A DNA stretch of 64,000 bases from Kribbella monticola (GCF_003261635.1 NZ_QFXK01000010.1:124001-188000), one strand, 5' to 3'; counted from the stretch's first letter, positions 25,592-34,244 are shown. The notes: a model not told the origin generated them from the sequence alone. Program-made: numbers and translations.

Positions 25592-27438
25592 TGGGCCAGT
25601 TCCTCCAACTGATAACCGGAGGCCTGCTTGCGGAACAGACCGGCGTACACACCGCTCCGCGCGAGCAGGGCGTGATGGCTGCCTTGCTCGATGACGCGGC
25701 CCTCGGACAAGGTGATGATCAGGTCCGCTTCCCGGAGTGCGCCGAGCCGGTGCGAGATCAGCACGCTGGTGCGGCCTCGACGCAGGCTGCGCAGGCGGTT
25801 GTGCAGATCGTGCTCGGCGTCGGCGTCCAGGCCGGAGCTCGGTTCGTCGAGGATCATCAGATCGCGGTCTTCGCGCAGCATCGCCCGGGCGGTTGCGAGC
25901 TTCTGCCACTGGCCGCCCGACAGGAACGCGGTGCTGCCAGGCCCTTCGCCGGCCTCGTCGTCTTCGTCCGACTCGTCGGCTTCGACGGCTTCGTCGGCGA
26001 AGTTGCGGCTGAGGAGGGTCCGGTAGCCCTTGCCCAGCGAGCGAATCGCCGCGTCGACACCGGCGTTGCGACCGGCGGCCTCGATCCGCTTCAGGTCGGT
26101 GATCGCGCTCAGGTCGCCGAGGCCGATGTTCTCGGCCGCGGTCAGGTCGTAGCACATGAAGTCCTGGAACACCGCTCCGATGCGCAGGCGCAGCTCGGCG
26201 ACCGGGACGTCGCGAAGGTCCACGCCGTCCCAGAGGATCGCGCCACGAGTCGGGTCGTACAGGCGGCAGAGCAGCTTGACCAGCGTGCTTTTCCCCGCGC
26301 CGTTGTGCCCGACCAGGCCGACCGCCGAGCCGGCCGGGATGGTCAGATTGACACCGGCCAGCACCCACGGCAGGTCCTCGCCGTAGCGAAACCAGACATC
26401 GCGGAATTCGATTGCATGCCGCAGTACCGGCAGGGCGCTGGGCCGGGCCGGCTCGACGAGGTCGGGCTCGGTCCGTTCGACCTCGCGGAAGTGCTCGAAG
26501 ACCAGCAGATCGTGATTGAGCTCGGCAACTGCCATCACCGCACCGCCGATCCCGCTCTGCAACGCGGCAACCGCGGCGACCACCATGGTGAGGTCACCGG
26601 CGGTGAGGCTGCCGCCGACCGCTGTGAACGCCGCCCAGACAAGGCCGGCGCCGCTGACCAGTGCGGCGAGCAGCGCGAGGCCTGTTTGGGTGGCGAAGTC
26701 ACGACGGTCGACTCCGCGCCGCAGTACGTCGGCGGACCGTCGCTCCGCCAGCATTCGATCCCCGAGGAAACCGGCCAAGCCGAACAGCCGGATCTCCTTC
26801 GCCGCCTGGATCTGGGTGAGCAGACTGCTGTAGAAGATCTCCCGTCGCTCCAGCGGACTGGTGTTCCACAGCAGGGCCGCACGTCGGCGGCTCATCGCAA
26901 GCTGCGCGAGTACGGCGGGCACTGCCGCCAGCACGACCACGCCGGTGACGAGTGGACTGAGGGTGAGCATCGACGTCACGAAGCCGCTGACGACGACCAG
27001 AGCTTTGCCCAGGCTCAGCAGCTCGCTGAGGAGCTGGCATGGCGTGCTGGATCCCGGGGAATCGGCGACCCGGAGCCGGTTCAGAAACTCGGGATCCTCG
27101 AACCGCCGCAGGCCCTGCAGCCCGGCGACGGCATCGAACAGGCGGCGCCGGGCGACGAGCCCGGCTCGTCGGCCGAGCTCGTTGCCGAGGTAGTTGTCGA
27201 CCGGCGAAAGGACACCGACCAGCAACGCACTGAGTGCGAGCAACAGGACCGGGGGCGCAACCAGGGCCACGGTTGGATCAGGCCCGGTCAAGCGATCCAG
27301 CGTGTACTTCGTGCACCATGCTGCGGCAAGCGGTGCGACCCCCTGAACGACCATGACGAGTGCCCGGCCGATCACCAGGTGCGGCGCTGCCTGCCACGTG
27401 AGCAGCACCGCCGAACGGGTCGCGGCGAATCTGCTCAC
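25588..27438 (-). CDS. ABC exporter (fused membrane and ATPase domains)
   Basis: 616 residues starting at GTG 27438, which overlaps the preceding stop. Six membrane segments occupy about 20-310. The ATPase domain has Walker A GLVGHNGAGKSTLVKLL (about 380), signature LSGGQWQKLATARAML, Walker B LMILDEPSSGLDA and an H-loop in LISHRLGAL. A strongly acidic insert (ADEAVEADESDEDDEAGEGP) lies just before the signature motif, which is unusual. There is no C39 peptidase domain, so leader removal must be done by another enzyme, here the S26 protein. Probable exporter of the Cys-rich peptide. Confidence 0.9.
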   Translation of the reverse strand: MSRFAATRSAVLLTWQAAPHLVIGRALVMVVQGVAPLAAAWCTKYTLDRLTGPDPTVALVAPPVLLLALSALLVGVLSPVDNYLGNELGRRAGLVARRRLFDAVAGLQGLRRFEDPEFLNRLRVADSPGSSTPCQLLSELLSLGKALVVVSGFVTSMLTLSPLVTGVVVLAAVPAVLAQLAMSRRRAALLWNTSPLERREIFYSSLLTQIQAAKEIRLFGLAGFLGDRMLAERRSADVLRRGVDRRDFATQTGLALLAALVSGAGLVWAAFTAVGGSLTAGDLTMVVAAVAALQSGIGGAVMAVAELNHDLLVFEHFREVERTEPDLVEPARPSALPVLRHAIEFRDVWFRYGEDLPWVLAGVNLTIPAGSAVGLVGHNGAGKSTLVKLLCRLYDPTRGAILWDGVDLRDVPVAELRLRIGAVFQDFMCYDLTAAENIGLGDLSAITDLKRIEAAGRNAGVDAAIRSLGKGYRTLLSRNFADEAVEADESDEDDEAGEGPGSTAFLSGGQWQKLATARAMLREDRDLMILDEPSSGLDADAEHDLHNRLRSLRRGRTSVLISHRLGALREADLIITLSEGRVIEQGSHHALLARSGVYAGLFRKQASGYQLEELAQ

Positions 27439-27947
27439 CGCGCGGTCACCATCGGCAGGCCTTCGACCGTCGTGTCGGCGGCAGCGACCCGGCCGTCCTC
27501 GTCGAGCAGGAACACCGCCGGGTAGCCGTGCGCCGACAGGGCATCGACCACGCTGTCGCGTTCACTGGCGACCACCACCCGGGCGACCGCGGCGAGATCA
27601 TCGGCGGCGTCTGCTGCGGTGCCGTCGACGATCACCGCGAGGACCCGCTCGCGATCCAGACCGGCGGCGTACGTGACGAACCGCGGCAGCGCAGCCTCAC
27701 AGGGCGGACAGCCGGGGGAGAAGTACCCGACCAGGGTCTGGCCGCCGCGCAGGTCGTGCTCCGAGAGGGTCTGTCCGTCGATCGTCGCCGCGGTGAACGG
27801 ACGGATCGCGCTTCCGATGGGGAGCGGTTCGGGTGGTAGCTGGACGGGATTCATGGTTCGCATCCGCCGGATGATCGCGAGCGTGAGAAGGAGATTGAGC
27901 ATGCCCAGCACAGCGAGGAGAACGACGGCGACAGTCAGATACGGCAT
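27435..27947 (-). CDS. TlpA/MauD-like membrane-anchored thioredoxin-fold protein
   Basis: 170 residues. One N-terminal membrane helix (YLTVAVVLLAVLGMLNLLLT) is followed by a redoxin domain with PIGSAIRPFTAATIDGQTL and the active site SPGCPPCEAALPRF. This CxxC arrangement is that of TlpA/MauD proteins, which act outside the membrane in disulfide exchange. AGGAG precedes the ATG at 27947, 13 bases after the MauE-like stop. With the MauE-like partner it could oxidise or isomerise disulfides in the exported peptide. Confidence 0.88.
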   Translation of the reverse strand: MPYLTVAVVLLAVLGMLNLLLTLAIIRRMRTMNPVQLPPEPLPIGSAIRPFTAATIDGQTLSEHDLRGGQTLVGYFSPGCPPCEAALPRFVTYAAGLDRERVLAVIVDGTAADAADDLAAVARVVVASERDSVVDALSAHGYPAVFLLDEDGRVAAADTTVEGLPMVTAR

Positions 27948-27960
27948 GAGAACTCCTGTG

Positions 27961-28470
27961 TCAGCGTGCGGTCGATGGCGTGAACAACTCGGCGAGATCG
28001 TCGAAAGCGACCAGCAGCGCGGCGCCGATCAGGCCGGCGAACACTGCGGTCAGAACGCCGCCTGGATGGGGATCGCCGGCGGTGTTGGTGAGCAGCCCGC
28101 CGAGCGCGATCGCGGCGAGCAAACCGTTGCGGACCAGGTGCTTGCGGCCGAGCGGAGCGCCAGTCGCGCCGAAGCAGGCGCAGTTCGCGCTGACACCGCG
28201 CATGAGCAGCACGACAATGCCCACGCAGAAGAGCGTGAGCAGGCAAAGGCAGGCGATCAGGCCGACGGCGGCCGACAACGGCACGGCCAGCGCGCAGCCA
28301 GACTCGGTCGCGACGATCCCGGTTGCGACGACGCCGGCGTACCGGTTGGGCAGTAGACCGAGCGTCCGTACCGACTGACGGAAGGTGGCGAACCCCCGCA
28401 GCTTGGCGATCGCTGCCCAGCCGAAGACCGCGGTGAGCAACGCCTGGCTCGCAACGGTCAGGTACTCCAC
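27961..28470 (-). CDS. MauE/DoxX-like membrane redox protein
   Basis: 169 residues from the GTG at 28470, chosen because GAGGAG lies seven to eight bases upstream; an in-frame GTG at 28479 would sit on that ribosome site. Four membrane segments are visible. The MauE-type cysteine motif is SANCACFGATG, followed by HLVRNGLLAAIALGGLLTN. In methylamine dehydrogenase maturation, MauE and MauD help make the six disulfides of the small subunit; there is no dehydrogenase here, but there is a six-Cys peptide. First gene of the mauE-tlpA-ABC-peptidase operon. Confidence 0.85.
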   Translation of the reverse strand: MEYLTVASQALLTAVFGWAAIAKLRGFATFRQSVRTLGLLPNRYAGVVATGIVATESGCALAVPLSAAVGLIACLCLLTLFCVGIVVLLMRGVSANCACFGATGAPLGRKHLVRNGLLAAIALGGLLTNTAGDPHPGGVLTAVFAGLIGAALLVAFDDLAELFTPSTAR

Positions 28471-28505
28471 AGCATTCACTCCTCGATCGACTGACTCTCG
28501 GAGTG

Positions 28506-28550
28506 GACGCTAGAAGCACGGCATACAGACACCTGCACATCCGCTGTACA
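28506..28550 (-). promoter_or_regulatory. SARP-type promoter of the maturation/export operon
   Basis: On the minus strand TGTACA (from 28550), TGTGCA (from 28539) and TGTATG (from 28527) are spaced 11 and 12 bases, followed nine bases on by CTAGCGTC (28513-28506). SARP activators bind direct repeats phased by one helical turn. The layout matches the peptide-gene promoter. Confidence 0.65.
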
Positions 28551-28591
28551 GCCGCAGGGGCCGGTCAGGTGGTTACGCGAGGGGACGGCTT

Positions 28592-29398
28592 CTAGGGCGT
28601 TGCGTCCAGGGCCAGGTCCGTTTCGCTGGCCGTTGCGTCACGGGCGTGGACGGCGGCGTGGTCGACGTCGCTGTGAGTCAGAGCAAGGTAGGCGACGAGT
28701 GCCGCGAAGAGGAGCAGGCCGATTCCGGTGACGGGGCCGGTGCCCCAGCCGACGCCGCCGTCGTGGGTGCCCTTGCCCAGCCAGTCGGCGACGGAAGCGC
28801 CGAGCGGCCGGGTCAGCACGTACGACGCCCAGAACGCCACCGTGGCGTTGAGACCGAGCTTCCGTAGGCCGAGCGGCACCACGATGAGCACGGCGAAGAG
28901 CAGGATCGACCAGGTGAAGCCGAGCCCGAAATCGATCGCGGTGGCGTCGCCGACAGCGGTGCCGAGACCGAACGTCAGCAGGACGACGCCCCAGTAGAAC
29001 CGCTCGCGTCGCGCGGTGGTGATCGAATGCACCGAGATGGTGCCCTCGCTACGCTGCCACCAGGTGAGCAGACCGCAGAGGAGTACGAGGTAGACGATGG
29101 AGTCGAACCAGTACGGCGTACCGAGTGCTACGTGCGGTCCGTCGGCGATCATTGTCCCGAACAGCGCGACCCCGAGGACGGTGGCCCAGTAGCGCACTGG
29201 GTGGTAGGTCTCGGCCTTCAGCTGTATGTACAGAGCTGTCGAGAAGGCGCCGATGCCGATGACAGCGGCCAGCGGGATGCTGACGGTGCCGAGGAAGTCA
29301 GAGCCCGTCTCGCCGATCCCGGTGGTCAGCAGTTTGATCACCCAGAACATGAGGAAGACCGCGGGGACCTTGGGAGCCGGGAACACTCGTGTTCGCAT
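28592..29398 (-). CDS. COG4705-type multi-pass membrane protein
   Basis: 268 residues from ATG 29398 (MRTRVFPAPKVPAVFLMFWV). Seven or eight membrane segments in two similar halves: VIKLLTTGIGETGSDFLG early and GLGTAVGDATAIDFGLGFTW later, a repeated helix-plus-acidic motif typical of COG4705 proteins. Their transported substrate is not settled as far as I know. It ends just upstream of the SARP-type promoter on the same strand and is probably not part of that regulon. Confidence 0.78.
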   Translation of the reverse strand: MRTRVFPAPKVPAVFLMFWVIKLLTTGIGETGSDFLGTVSIPLAAVIGIGAFSTALYIQLKAETYHPVRYWATVLGVALFGTMIADGPHVALGTPYWFDSIVYLVLLCGLLTWWQRSEGTISVHSITTARRERFYWGVVLLTFGLGTAVGDATAIDFGLGFTWSILLFAVLIVVPLGLRKLGLNATVAFWASYVLTRPLGASVADWLGKGTHDGGVGWGTGPVTGIGLLLFAALVAYLALTHSDVDHAAVHARDATASETDLALDATP

Positions 29399-29460
29399 GG
29401 TCCCGAAGGCTAGATGTCCCAAGCTGACAATCAGCTGAGTGCGGCTTCCAGGCCGGGGGA

Positions 29461-30189
29461 CTATTCGGCGTTTGGAGGATCGGCGGTGGGCTTGGTGAGG
29501 CCGAGGTGGGTGGTGACCTGGTAGCGATCACCGCGGTAGGCGGCGCGGGTGAACTCGAACCTGCGGCCGTTCTGGTCCCGGGTGGTTCGCTCCAGGATCA
29601 GGATGGGCGCGTCCAGCGGAAGGCCGAGCAGTGCCGACTCGATGGCATCGGCCGCTGCCGCCGCGTGGGTTTCCTCGGCGTCGGTCGGGATCACGCCATA
29701 ACGCTCTTCGAGCAACGTGTAGAACGAGTTCTGTTCGATGACTTGTACGTCGAAGTCCGGGACGAGCTCCTGCAGGACGTGGATCGTCTCCAGACAGATC
29801 GGGTCGCCGTTGACGAGGCGTTGCCGGGCGATCCGTAGTACCGGTGTGGTGGGGGTGACCCGGAGCCGGTTGCCGATCAGGGTGCCAGCCTGGATCGTGG
29901 CGTGGCTCAGGACTCTGCTGGTCCAGGTCCCGGGGGCCGTCGCTGCGTGGGTGCCGGTGATCTGCTGAGCGACCTTCGCGCTGCCGACGAACATGCCGCG
30001 GCCGTGCTCGCGCACCAGCCGGCCGTCGCGGACCAGGTCGTCGACGACTGCTCGCAGGGTGGGACGGGAGATATCGAGCTCGGCAGACAGTTGGCGCTCG
30101 GACGGGATCGCCTCACCGACGGGCCGCGACTCGACCAGGCCGAGCAGGTACTCGCGTGCCCGATCTCGCTTGCGCACGCTGCCTGCCAC
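29461..30189 (-). CDS. GntR/HutC-family (UTRA) regulator
   Basis: 242 residues from the GTG at 30189; the frame continues upstream without a plausible start. The winged helix is AIPSERQLSAELDISRPTLR then DLVRDGRLVREHGRGMFVG. The UTRA effector domain follows, with RQRLVNGDPICLETIHVLQE and ERTTRDQNGRRFEFTRAAYR. HutC-type proteins sense sugars or amino-acid derivatives. It lies downstream of the GH16 gene, whose upstream region holds two sites of the TGGTA-N2-TACCA type this family often binds. Confidence 0.88.
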   Translation of the reverse strand: MAGSVRKRDRAREYLLGLVESRPVGEAIPSERQLSAELDISRPTLRAVVDDLVRDGRLVREHGRGMFVGSAKVAQQITGTHAATAPGTWTSRVLSHATIQAGTLIGNRLRVTPTTPVLRIARQRLVNGDPICLETIHVLQELVPDFDVQVIEQNSFYTLLEERYGVIPTDAEETHAAAAADAIESALLGLPLDAPILILERTTRDQNGRRFEFTRAAYRGDRYQVTTHLGLTKPTADPPNAE

Positions 30190-30375
30190 GAGGACCCATC
30201 CTTGTCGACGCCGGAAGGTCTCGCATCTTACGCCGCCCTGCAGGCTCGACTGACTGCTTCGGAATGGTCCCACCGGCCGCGGCGGCCCGGGTGGCGGCTG
30301 CGCAGGCGTCGTTTCACCTGCTGTGGCGCAGGAATCAGGCCCGGGCTGATTCATGCGCCACAGCTCGTGCTGAGC

Positions 30376-31350
30376 TCAGTGCTCCGGCGGCTGGTAGTTC
30401 TCGCAGTTCCCGGTGTTGATCATGGTGTCCTGGTAGCGGGTGTCGTGATTGCGGTACTTCTCGACGCGAGCGTCGGCCTGTGCGGGCGAGACCGTCTCGT
30501 TCTTGGCGTAGTAGGCCCAGTCGACCTGCTCGCGGTACTCGCTGGTTGCCGTGCCCTGGTGTGCGTCCAGGTCGATGAACCACAGATTCCAGTTCATGCT
30601 CATGTCCTGGCGCGGCAGGACGGTGTTGCCGTCCTGGTCGACGGTGTGGTCGGCGGTGAGCTTGCCGTCGATGAAGTACCTGACGTGGCCGTTGCCGACC
30701 TGCGTGACATAGGTGTGCCAGCCGTCGAGCGACCTGTTCTGGTGATTCTCCGCGGTCCGTGCGTCCCACGGGTCTTCGCGGAACGTGTGCCAGCTTGTCT
30801 GGTAGTTGATGGGGCCCGTCTCGCCCCAGCCCCCGTTCGGCAGGTACTCGGTGAAGTCGAGCTCGCTGTAGATCGGGTCGTAGTCGAACCTCGTCGGGCC
30901 GATGGCGAACGCGGTCTCGTTGATGTGGTCACCATCGGGTCCGGCGGCCGGCTTGTCGGCGTACCGGACCCGGGTCGCGTAGGTCCCGTTGCGCAGGTTC
31001 ATGGTGGTCCGGCGGAGCTCGGCGTTCGTCGTACCGGCGGCTGTGCCGTTCGTCGTCGCCCGGAGCTGAGCGACCGTCTGGCCGCCAGAGCTGACGAAGG
31101 AGACGTTGCTCGCCGGCCACGCCGAACCCGGCACACCTGGGCCACCCATCTCGCTGCGCGCATTCCAGCCGTGTGCGGCGAGATCAGGATCGGTGGCCGA
31201 CTTGTACTGGAAGTCGTCGAACAGTACGCCGCACGCACCTGTGCTGCGGCCGGCCTGCCCGGTCGACCCGACGGCGGCAGTCGCACCACCCACCATCGAG
31301 GCGATCGAGACGGCTGCGACGAGGAAGCTTGTCGTTCGCTGACGTGACAT
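30376..31350 (-). CDS. Secreted glycoside hydrolase family 16-like glucanase
   Basis: 324 residues from ATG 31350. A signal peptide (TTSFLVAAVSIASMVGGATA) is followed by a jelly-roll domain. The GH16 catalytic motif ExDxxE is present in YSELDFTEYLPNGGWGE (about residues 162-178), with further family strands in GWHTYVTQVGNGHVRYFIDG and MSMNWNLWFIDLDA. Such enzymes cut beta-1,3/1,4-glucans or galactans outside the cell. Likely regulated by the adjacent GntR protein. Confidence 0.85.
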   Translation of the reverse strand: MSRQRTTSFLVAAVSIASMVGGATAAVGSTGQAGRSTGACGVLFDDFQYKSATDPDLAAHGWNARSEMGGPGVPGSAWPASNVSFVSSGGQTVAQLRATTNGTAAGTTNAELRRTTMNLRNGTYATRVRYADKPAAGPDGDHINETAFAIGPTRFDYDPIYSELDFTEYLPNGGWGETGPINYQTSWHTFREDPWDARTAENHQNRSLDGWHTYVTQVGNGHVRYFIDGKLTADHTVDQDGNTVLPRQDMSMNWNLWFIDLDAHQGTATSEYREQVDWAYYAKNETVSPAQADARVEKYRNHDTRYQDTMINTGNCENYQPPEH

Positions 31351-31491
31351 GGCTACTCGGTTCTCCTTCACGGCAAAGATCGGGCGGAATGGCTGCCTGA
31401 TGGTCGAGCATGAATCCCGCACGAGCGAACCGCAAGAGTTTCGCGCATCTTTTGGAACGAATCCAGCATAAGTAATTCCAGGGCAGAATAC

Positions 31492-31503
31492 TGGTAAATA
31501 CCA
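31492..31503. promoter_or_regulatory. GntR/HutC-type operator, site 1
   Basis: TGGTAAATACCA is a perfect dyad (TGGTA/TACCA with an AA centre) about 142 bases upstream of the GH16 start. HutC-subfamily regulators commonly bind GGT-N4-ACC-type sites. Confidence 0.65.
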
Positions 31504-31547
31504 AGCTCTGCTATTTGCACTTTCCTGCCGCCCGGAGGCGCCAACGG

Positions 31548-31559
31548 TGGTATTTACCA
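31548..31559. promoter_or_regulatory. GntR/HutC-type operator, site 2
   Basis: TGGTATTTACCA, the reverse complement of site 1, lies 56 bases further upstream and just before the stop of the next gene. Two matching sites 56 bases apart could allow cooperative binding. Confidence 0.65.
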
Positions 31560-31567
31560 CTGCGGTG

Positions 31568-32716
31568 CTAAGGCTTGGCAACCTTCGAGGCGAACGCCGC
31601 CTTGACCTCGCCCTCGACCCGGAAGGCGTCCTGCTCGCCCTCCAGCTTCACGTACGCCTCGGTTATCGCGTCCCGGGCGTCTGCCGCGAGCTCTCGGAGG
31701 TCGCCCGTCTCCACCGGGGTCGGGTGCTTCGTCCCGGTGACCTTCTTCCAATCGGCGACGAGCTTCGTCAACGAAGTATCGACCGCCTGAAGTCGCTGGC
31801 GGAGTGCCGTTTCGGCCGGGGTCAGATTCTTCGCCGCGCTCATTTGCTTGAGTTTCGGCTGCAGCACGGCTGACTGCCAGGTGTCGAAGGTCTTCAGGTG
31901 TGCGGCAGCAGCCGAGAGCTTGGAGCCCGGCGCCGCCAAGGTCACGAGACCTTCAAAGGCGTCCGAGTGCCGCATGAGGAACTCGAGGAACTCCTTGTGC
32001 GCGCCGTACATGACGTCGAACATGCGCTTCGCATGAGCGATCTGATCGGCGTCCAGCGGATCGCCGTACTTCGAAGCCGATACCGCCTTGATCACGTCCT
32101 TGCGGATCTTGGTGTCCGCAAAGATCTGGTCGACCGTCTTCTTCTGATCGAGGAGCGTGCGGATGATCAAGACATCCTGATCGGTATGACGCGACTCGTG
32201 ATACAGCGTCCCGACGACATCCGTGACCTCAGCCTCGGTCAGATCCTTGAGGCGCTTCGCCGTCGTACTACTGCTGAACTTCGAAACATTCACCTTGACC
32301 TTCCAGACCCCGGAGTCGAAAAGCCCTGCCGCGCCCGCGTCGGAGACGAATGTCCACCCGAAGAACGGAACCCCGTACCCCTTCAACTCCACCCCGATCA
32401 CCTTCAGCAGGGCATCGGCGAACTTCTGCAGCGACATACCGGGCTGCGTTGTCCACAGCTTGACGGCGTCGTTCACGTACTTGTCCTGGCTCGTCTGTTT
32501 GTCGAGGCCATAACTGGCACGCTGCACAACCGGCGCACGTCCGGCCAGCAACTGCCCCACAACGCGATTCCCAGCAGCCCGCTGCAGCACGACAACCGAC
32601 TCCCGATCGACCCGGCGCCGCCCCACCCCACCGACATCGCGCCGACCCGCCCCCTCCCGCGAGCGCGCGCCACCACCGTCCGGCACCCTCCCTGCATCAA
32701 AACGGCGCGCTCGCAC
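31568..32716 (-). CDS. Zinc-metallopeptidase-like protein with eCIS-type N-terminal motif
   Basis: 382 residues from the GTG at 32716, six bases after GGAGGGG. No signal peptide. Around residues 44-66 it reads LQRAAGNRVVGQLLAG then PVVQRASYG, the LQRxAGN...VQR motif that, as I recall, marks many actinobacterial DUF4157/eCIS-associated proteins. Further on, GTLYHESRHTDQDVLI holds an HExxH-like zinc site (HESRH). The C-terminal half is helical and charged. I infer a cytoplasmic toxin or protease loaded into a contractile injection system encoded elsewhere; no sheath or tube genes are in the window. Confidence 0.65.
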   Translation of the reverse strand: MRARRFDAGRVPDGGGARSREGAGRRDVGGVGRRRVDRESVVVLQRAAGNRVVGQLLAGRAPVVQRASYGLDKQTSQDKYVNDAVKLWTTQPGMSLQKFADALLKVIGVELKGYGVPFFGWTFVSDAGAAGLFDSGVWKVKVNVSKFSSSTTAKRLKDLTEAEVTDVVGTLYHESRHTDQDVLIIRTLLDQKKTVDQIFADTKIRKDVIKAVSASKYGDPLDADQIAHAKRMFDVMYGAHKEFLEFLMRHSDAFEGLVTLAAPGSKLSAAAAHLKTFDTWQSAVLQPKLKQMSAAKNLTPAETALRQRLQAVDTSLTKLVADWKKVTGTKHPTPVETGDLRELAADARDAITEAYVKLEGEQDAFRVEGEVKAAFASKVAKP

Positions 32717-32867
32717 GGGTCACCCCTCCCGAAGCCCCTTCGACCGTACGCCGCCCAACCCAAACCAGCGACCCCCGCCAAGCGCCGGACCTCCGTCGAG
32801 AACCACGCGAGGCGAGATCACCGCTGGTTCGGTTTCGCGGGTTCGTTCGTAGGGAATTTTCTTTAGC

Positions 32868-33536
32868 ATGACCGCCCCAGGAAATATCCAACGTGCCCGG
32901 GTCTCCCGGCGTGCGCTGCTCGGCGCGACCGCCGGCGGCGTACTGCTCGGCGGCGCCTTGCTGCCCCAAGCCGCGCAGGCAGCTCCGGCGCCGCGCTGCT
33001 ACACGCGTACCGAGTGGTCGGCGCGCCCGCCCACCTCGGCGACCCAGGTGATCGGCAAGCCCGACCACATCGTCATCCACCACACCGCGAGTGCGAACGT
33101 AACCGACTACTCGCTCGCGGCGGCGTACAAGGTTCAGCACTGGATCCAGGACCTGCACATGGACACCAACGGCTGGATCGACATCGGCAACCAGCTCACG
33201 ATCAGCCGCGGGGGCTTCCTGATGGAGGGCCGAAGCAAGTCGTTGTCGGCGATCAACAACGGACAGAACGTCCTCGGTGCGCAGACCGCGAACAACAACA
33301 GCCACACGATCGGGATCGAGCACGAGGGCCTCTACACGAGCGTGAACCCGACGGTCGCGCTGTTCGATATGTCGGTGCTGACGTGCGCCTGGCTTTGTAC
33401 GAAGTACAACCTCGACCCGCACGCGGCGATCGTCGGGCACCGGGACTACGTCTCGACGACGGTGTGCCCAGGTGACGTGTTCTACTCGCGACTTCCGGAA
33501 TTGCGGAACCGCGTCGCGGACGTCATGCTCGGTTGA
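32868..33536 (+). CDS. Tat-exported N-acetylmuramoyl-L-alanine amidase (PGRP fold)
   Basis: 222 residues. A Tat signal (VSRRALLGATAGGVLLGGAL) is followed by a peptidoglycan-recognition/Amidase_2 domain. Visible: TRTEWSARPP, zinc His in IVIHHTAS, NNNSHTIGIEHEG, and the second zinc His and Cys in GHRDYVSTTVCPGD. It should cleave the amide between muramic acid and the stem peptide, outside the membrane. Divergent from the metallopeptidase gene. Confidence 0.9.
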   Translation: MTAPGNIQRARVSRRALLGATAGGVLLGGALLPQAAQAAPAPRCYTRTEWSARPPTSATQVIGKPDHIVIHHTASANVTDYSLAAAYKVQHWIQDLHMDTNGWIDIGNQLTISRGGFLMEGRSKSLSAINNGQNVLGAQTANNNSHTIGIEHEGLYTSVNPTVALFDMSVLTCAWLCTKYNLDPHAAIVGHRDYVSTTVCPGDVFYSRLPELRNRVADVMLG

Positions 33537-33599
33537 TGTCAAGAAGGCCGTGACTGCTCCGACTCAAGGGTGAACGCTAGCCCTGAGAGGATCAGAAAC

Positions 33600-34244
33600 A
33601 TGTCAAAGGTACGAGTGCACAACTTCGCGATCTCCCTGGACGGGTTCGGCACCGGTGCGGGCCAGTCCAGGGAGATGCCGTTCGGTCATGCCGGCGAACG
33701 GCTGCACGACTGGTACGTCGGCACGCAGTACTTCCAGCAGATGCGGGGTGAGTCGGGCGGGACGCAGGGTGTCGACAACGCGTTCGCGCGGCAGCACGAC
33801 CCGGGGATCGGCGCGGAGATCATGGGCGCCAACAAGTTCGGGCCGCCCGGCTGGCAGGACGACGCGGACTGGACCGGATGGTGGGGGCCGAACCCGCCGT
33901 TCCACTCGCCGACGTTCGTGATGACGCACCGTCCGCCGCCGCCGATCGAGATGGCGGGCGGTACGACTTTCTACTTCGTCGACGCGCCGGCGGCCGAGGT
34001 CTTGGAGCAGGCGCGAGCGGCCGCCAACGGCGCCGACATCCGGCTCGGCGGCGGCGCCACGGTGATCCGCGAGTTCCTGACCGCGGGACTGATCGACTAC
34101 ATGCACCTCGCCGTGGTCCCAATCGTCCTCGGCCGCGGCGAACGCCTCTGGGACAACCAGGAGTCCCTGGAGGACGCGTTCGACATCGAGGCGATCTCAA
34201 CGCCGAGCGGCGTCACGCACCTCACCTTCATCCGCAAAGTCTGA
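33600..34244 (+). CDS. RibD-C/dihydrofolate-reductase-like family protein
   Basis: 214 residues from ATG 33600, preceded by GAGAGGA; a GTG at 33570 is less likely. It starts VRVHNFAISLDGFGTG and shows IRLGGGATVIREFLTAGLID and LAVVPIVLGRGERLWDN, the pattern of the RibD C-terminal (YyaP/YwjB-like) proteins widespread in actinobacteria. They bind NADPH; the substrate is unknown. Apparently monocistronic. Confidence 0.87.
   Translation: MSKVRVHNFAISLDGFGTGAGQSREMPFGHAGERLHDWYVGTQYFQQMRGESGGTQGVDNAFARQHDPGIGAEIMGANKFGPPGWQDDADWTGWWGPNPPFHSPTFVMTHRPPPPIEMAGGTTFYFVDAPAAEVLEQARAAANGADIRLGGGATVIREFLTAGLIDYMHLAVVPIVLGRGERLWDNQESLEDAFDIEAISTPSGVTHLTFIRKV

Noticed and set aside
25592..26368. Upstream extension of the signal peptidase frame
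   Set aside because: Arg/Pro-rich shadow of the ABC transporter; the GTG overlapping the ABC stop gives a complete peptidase.
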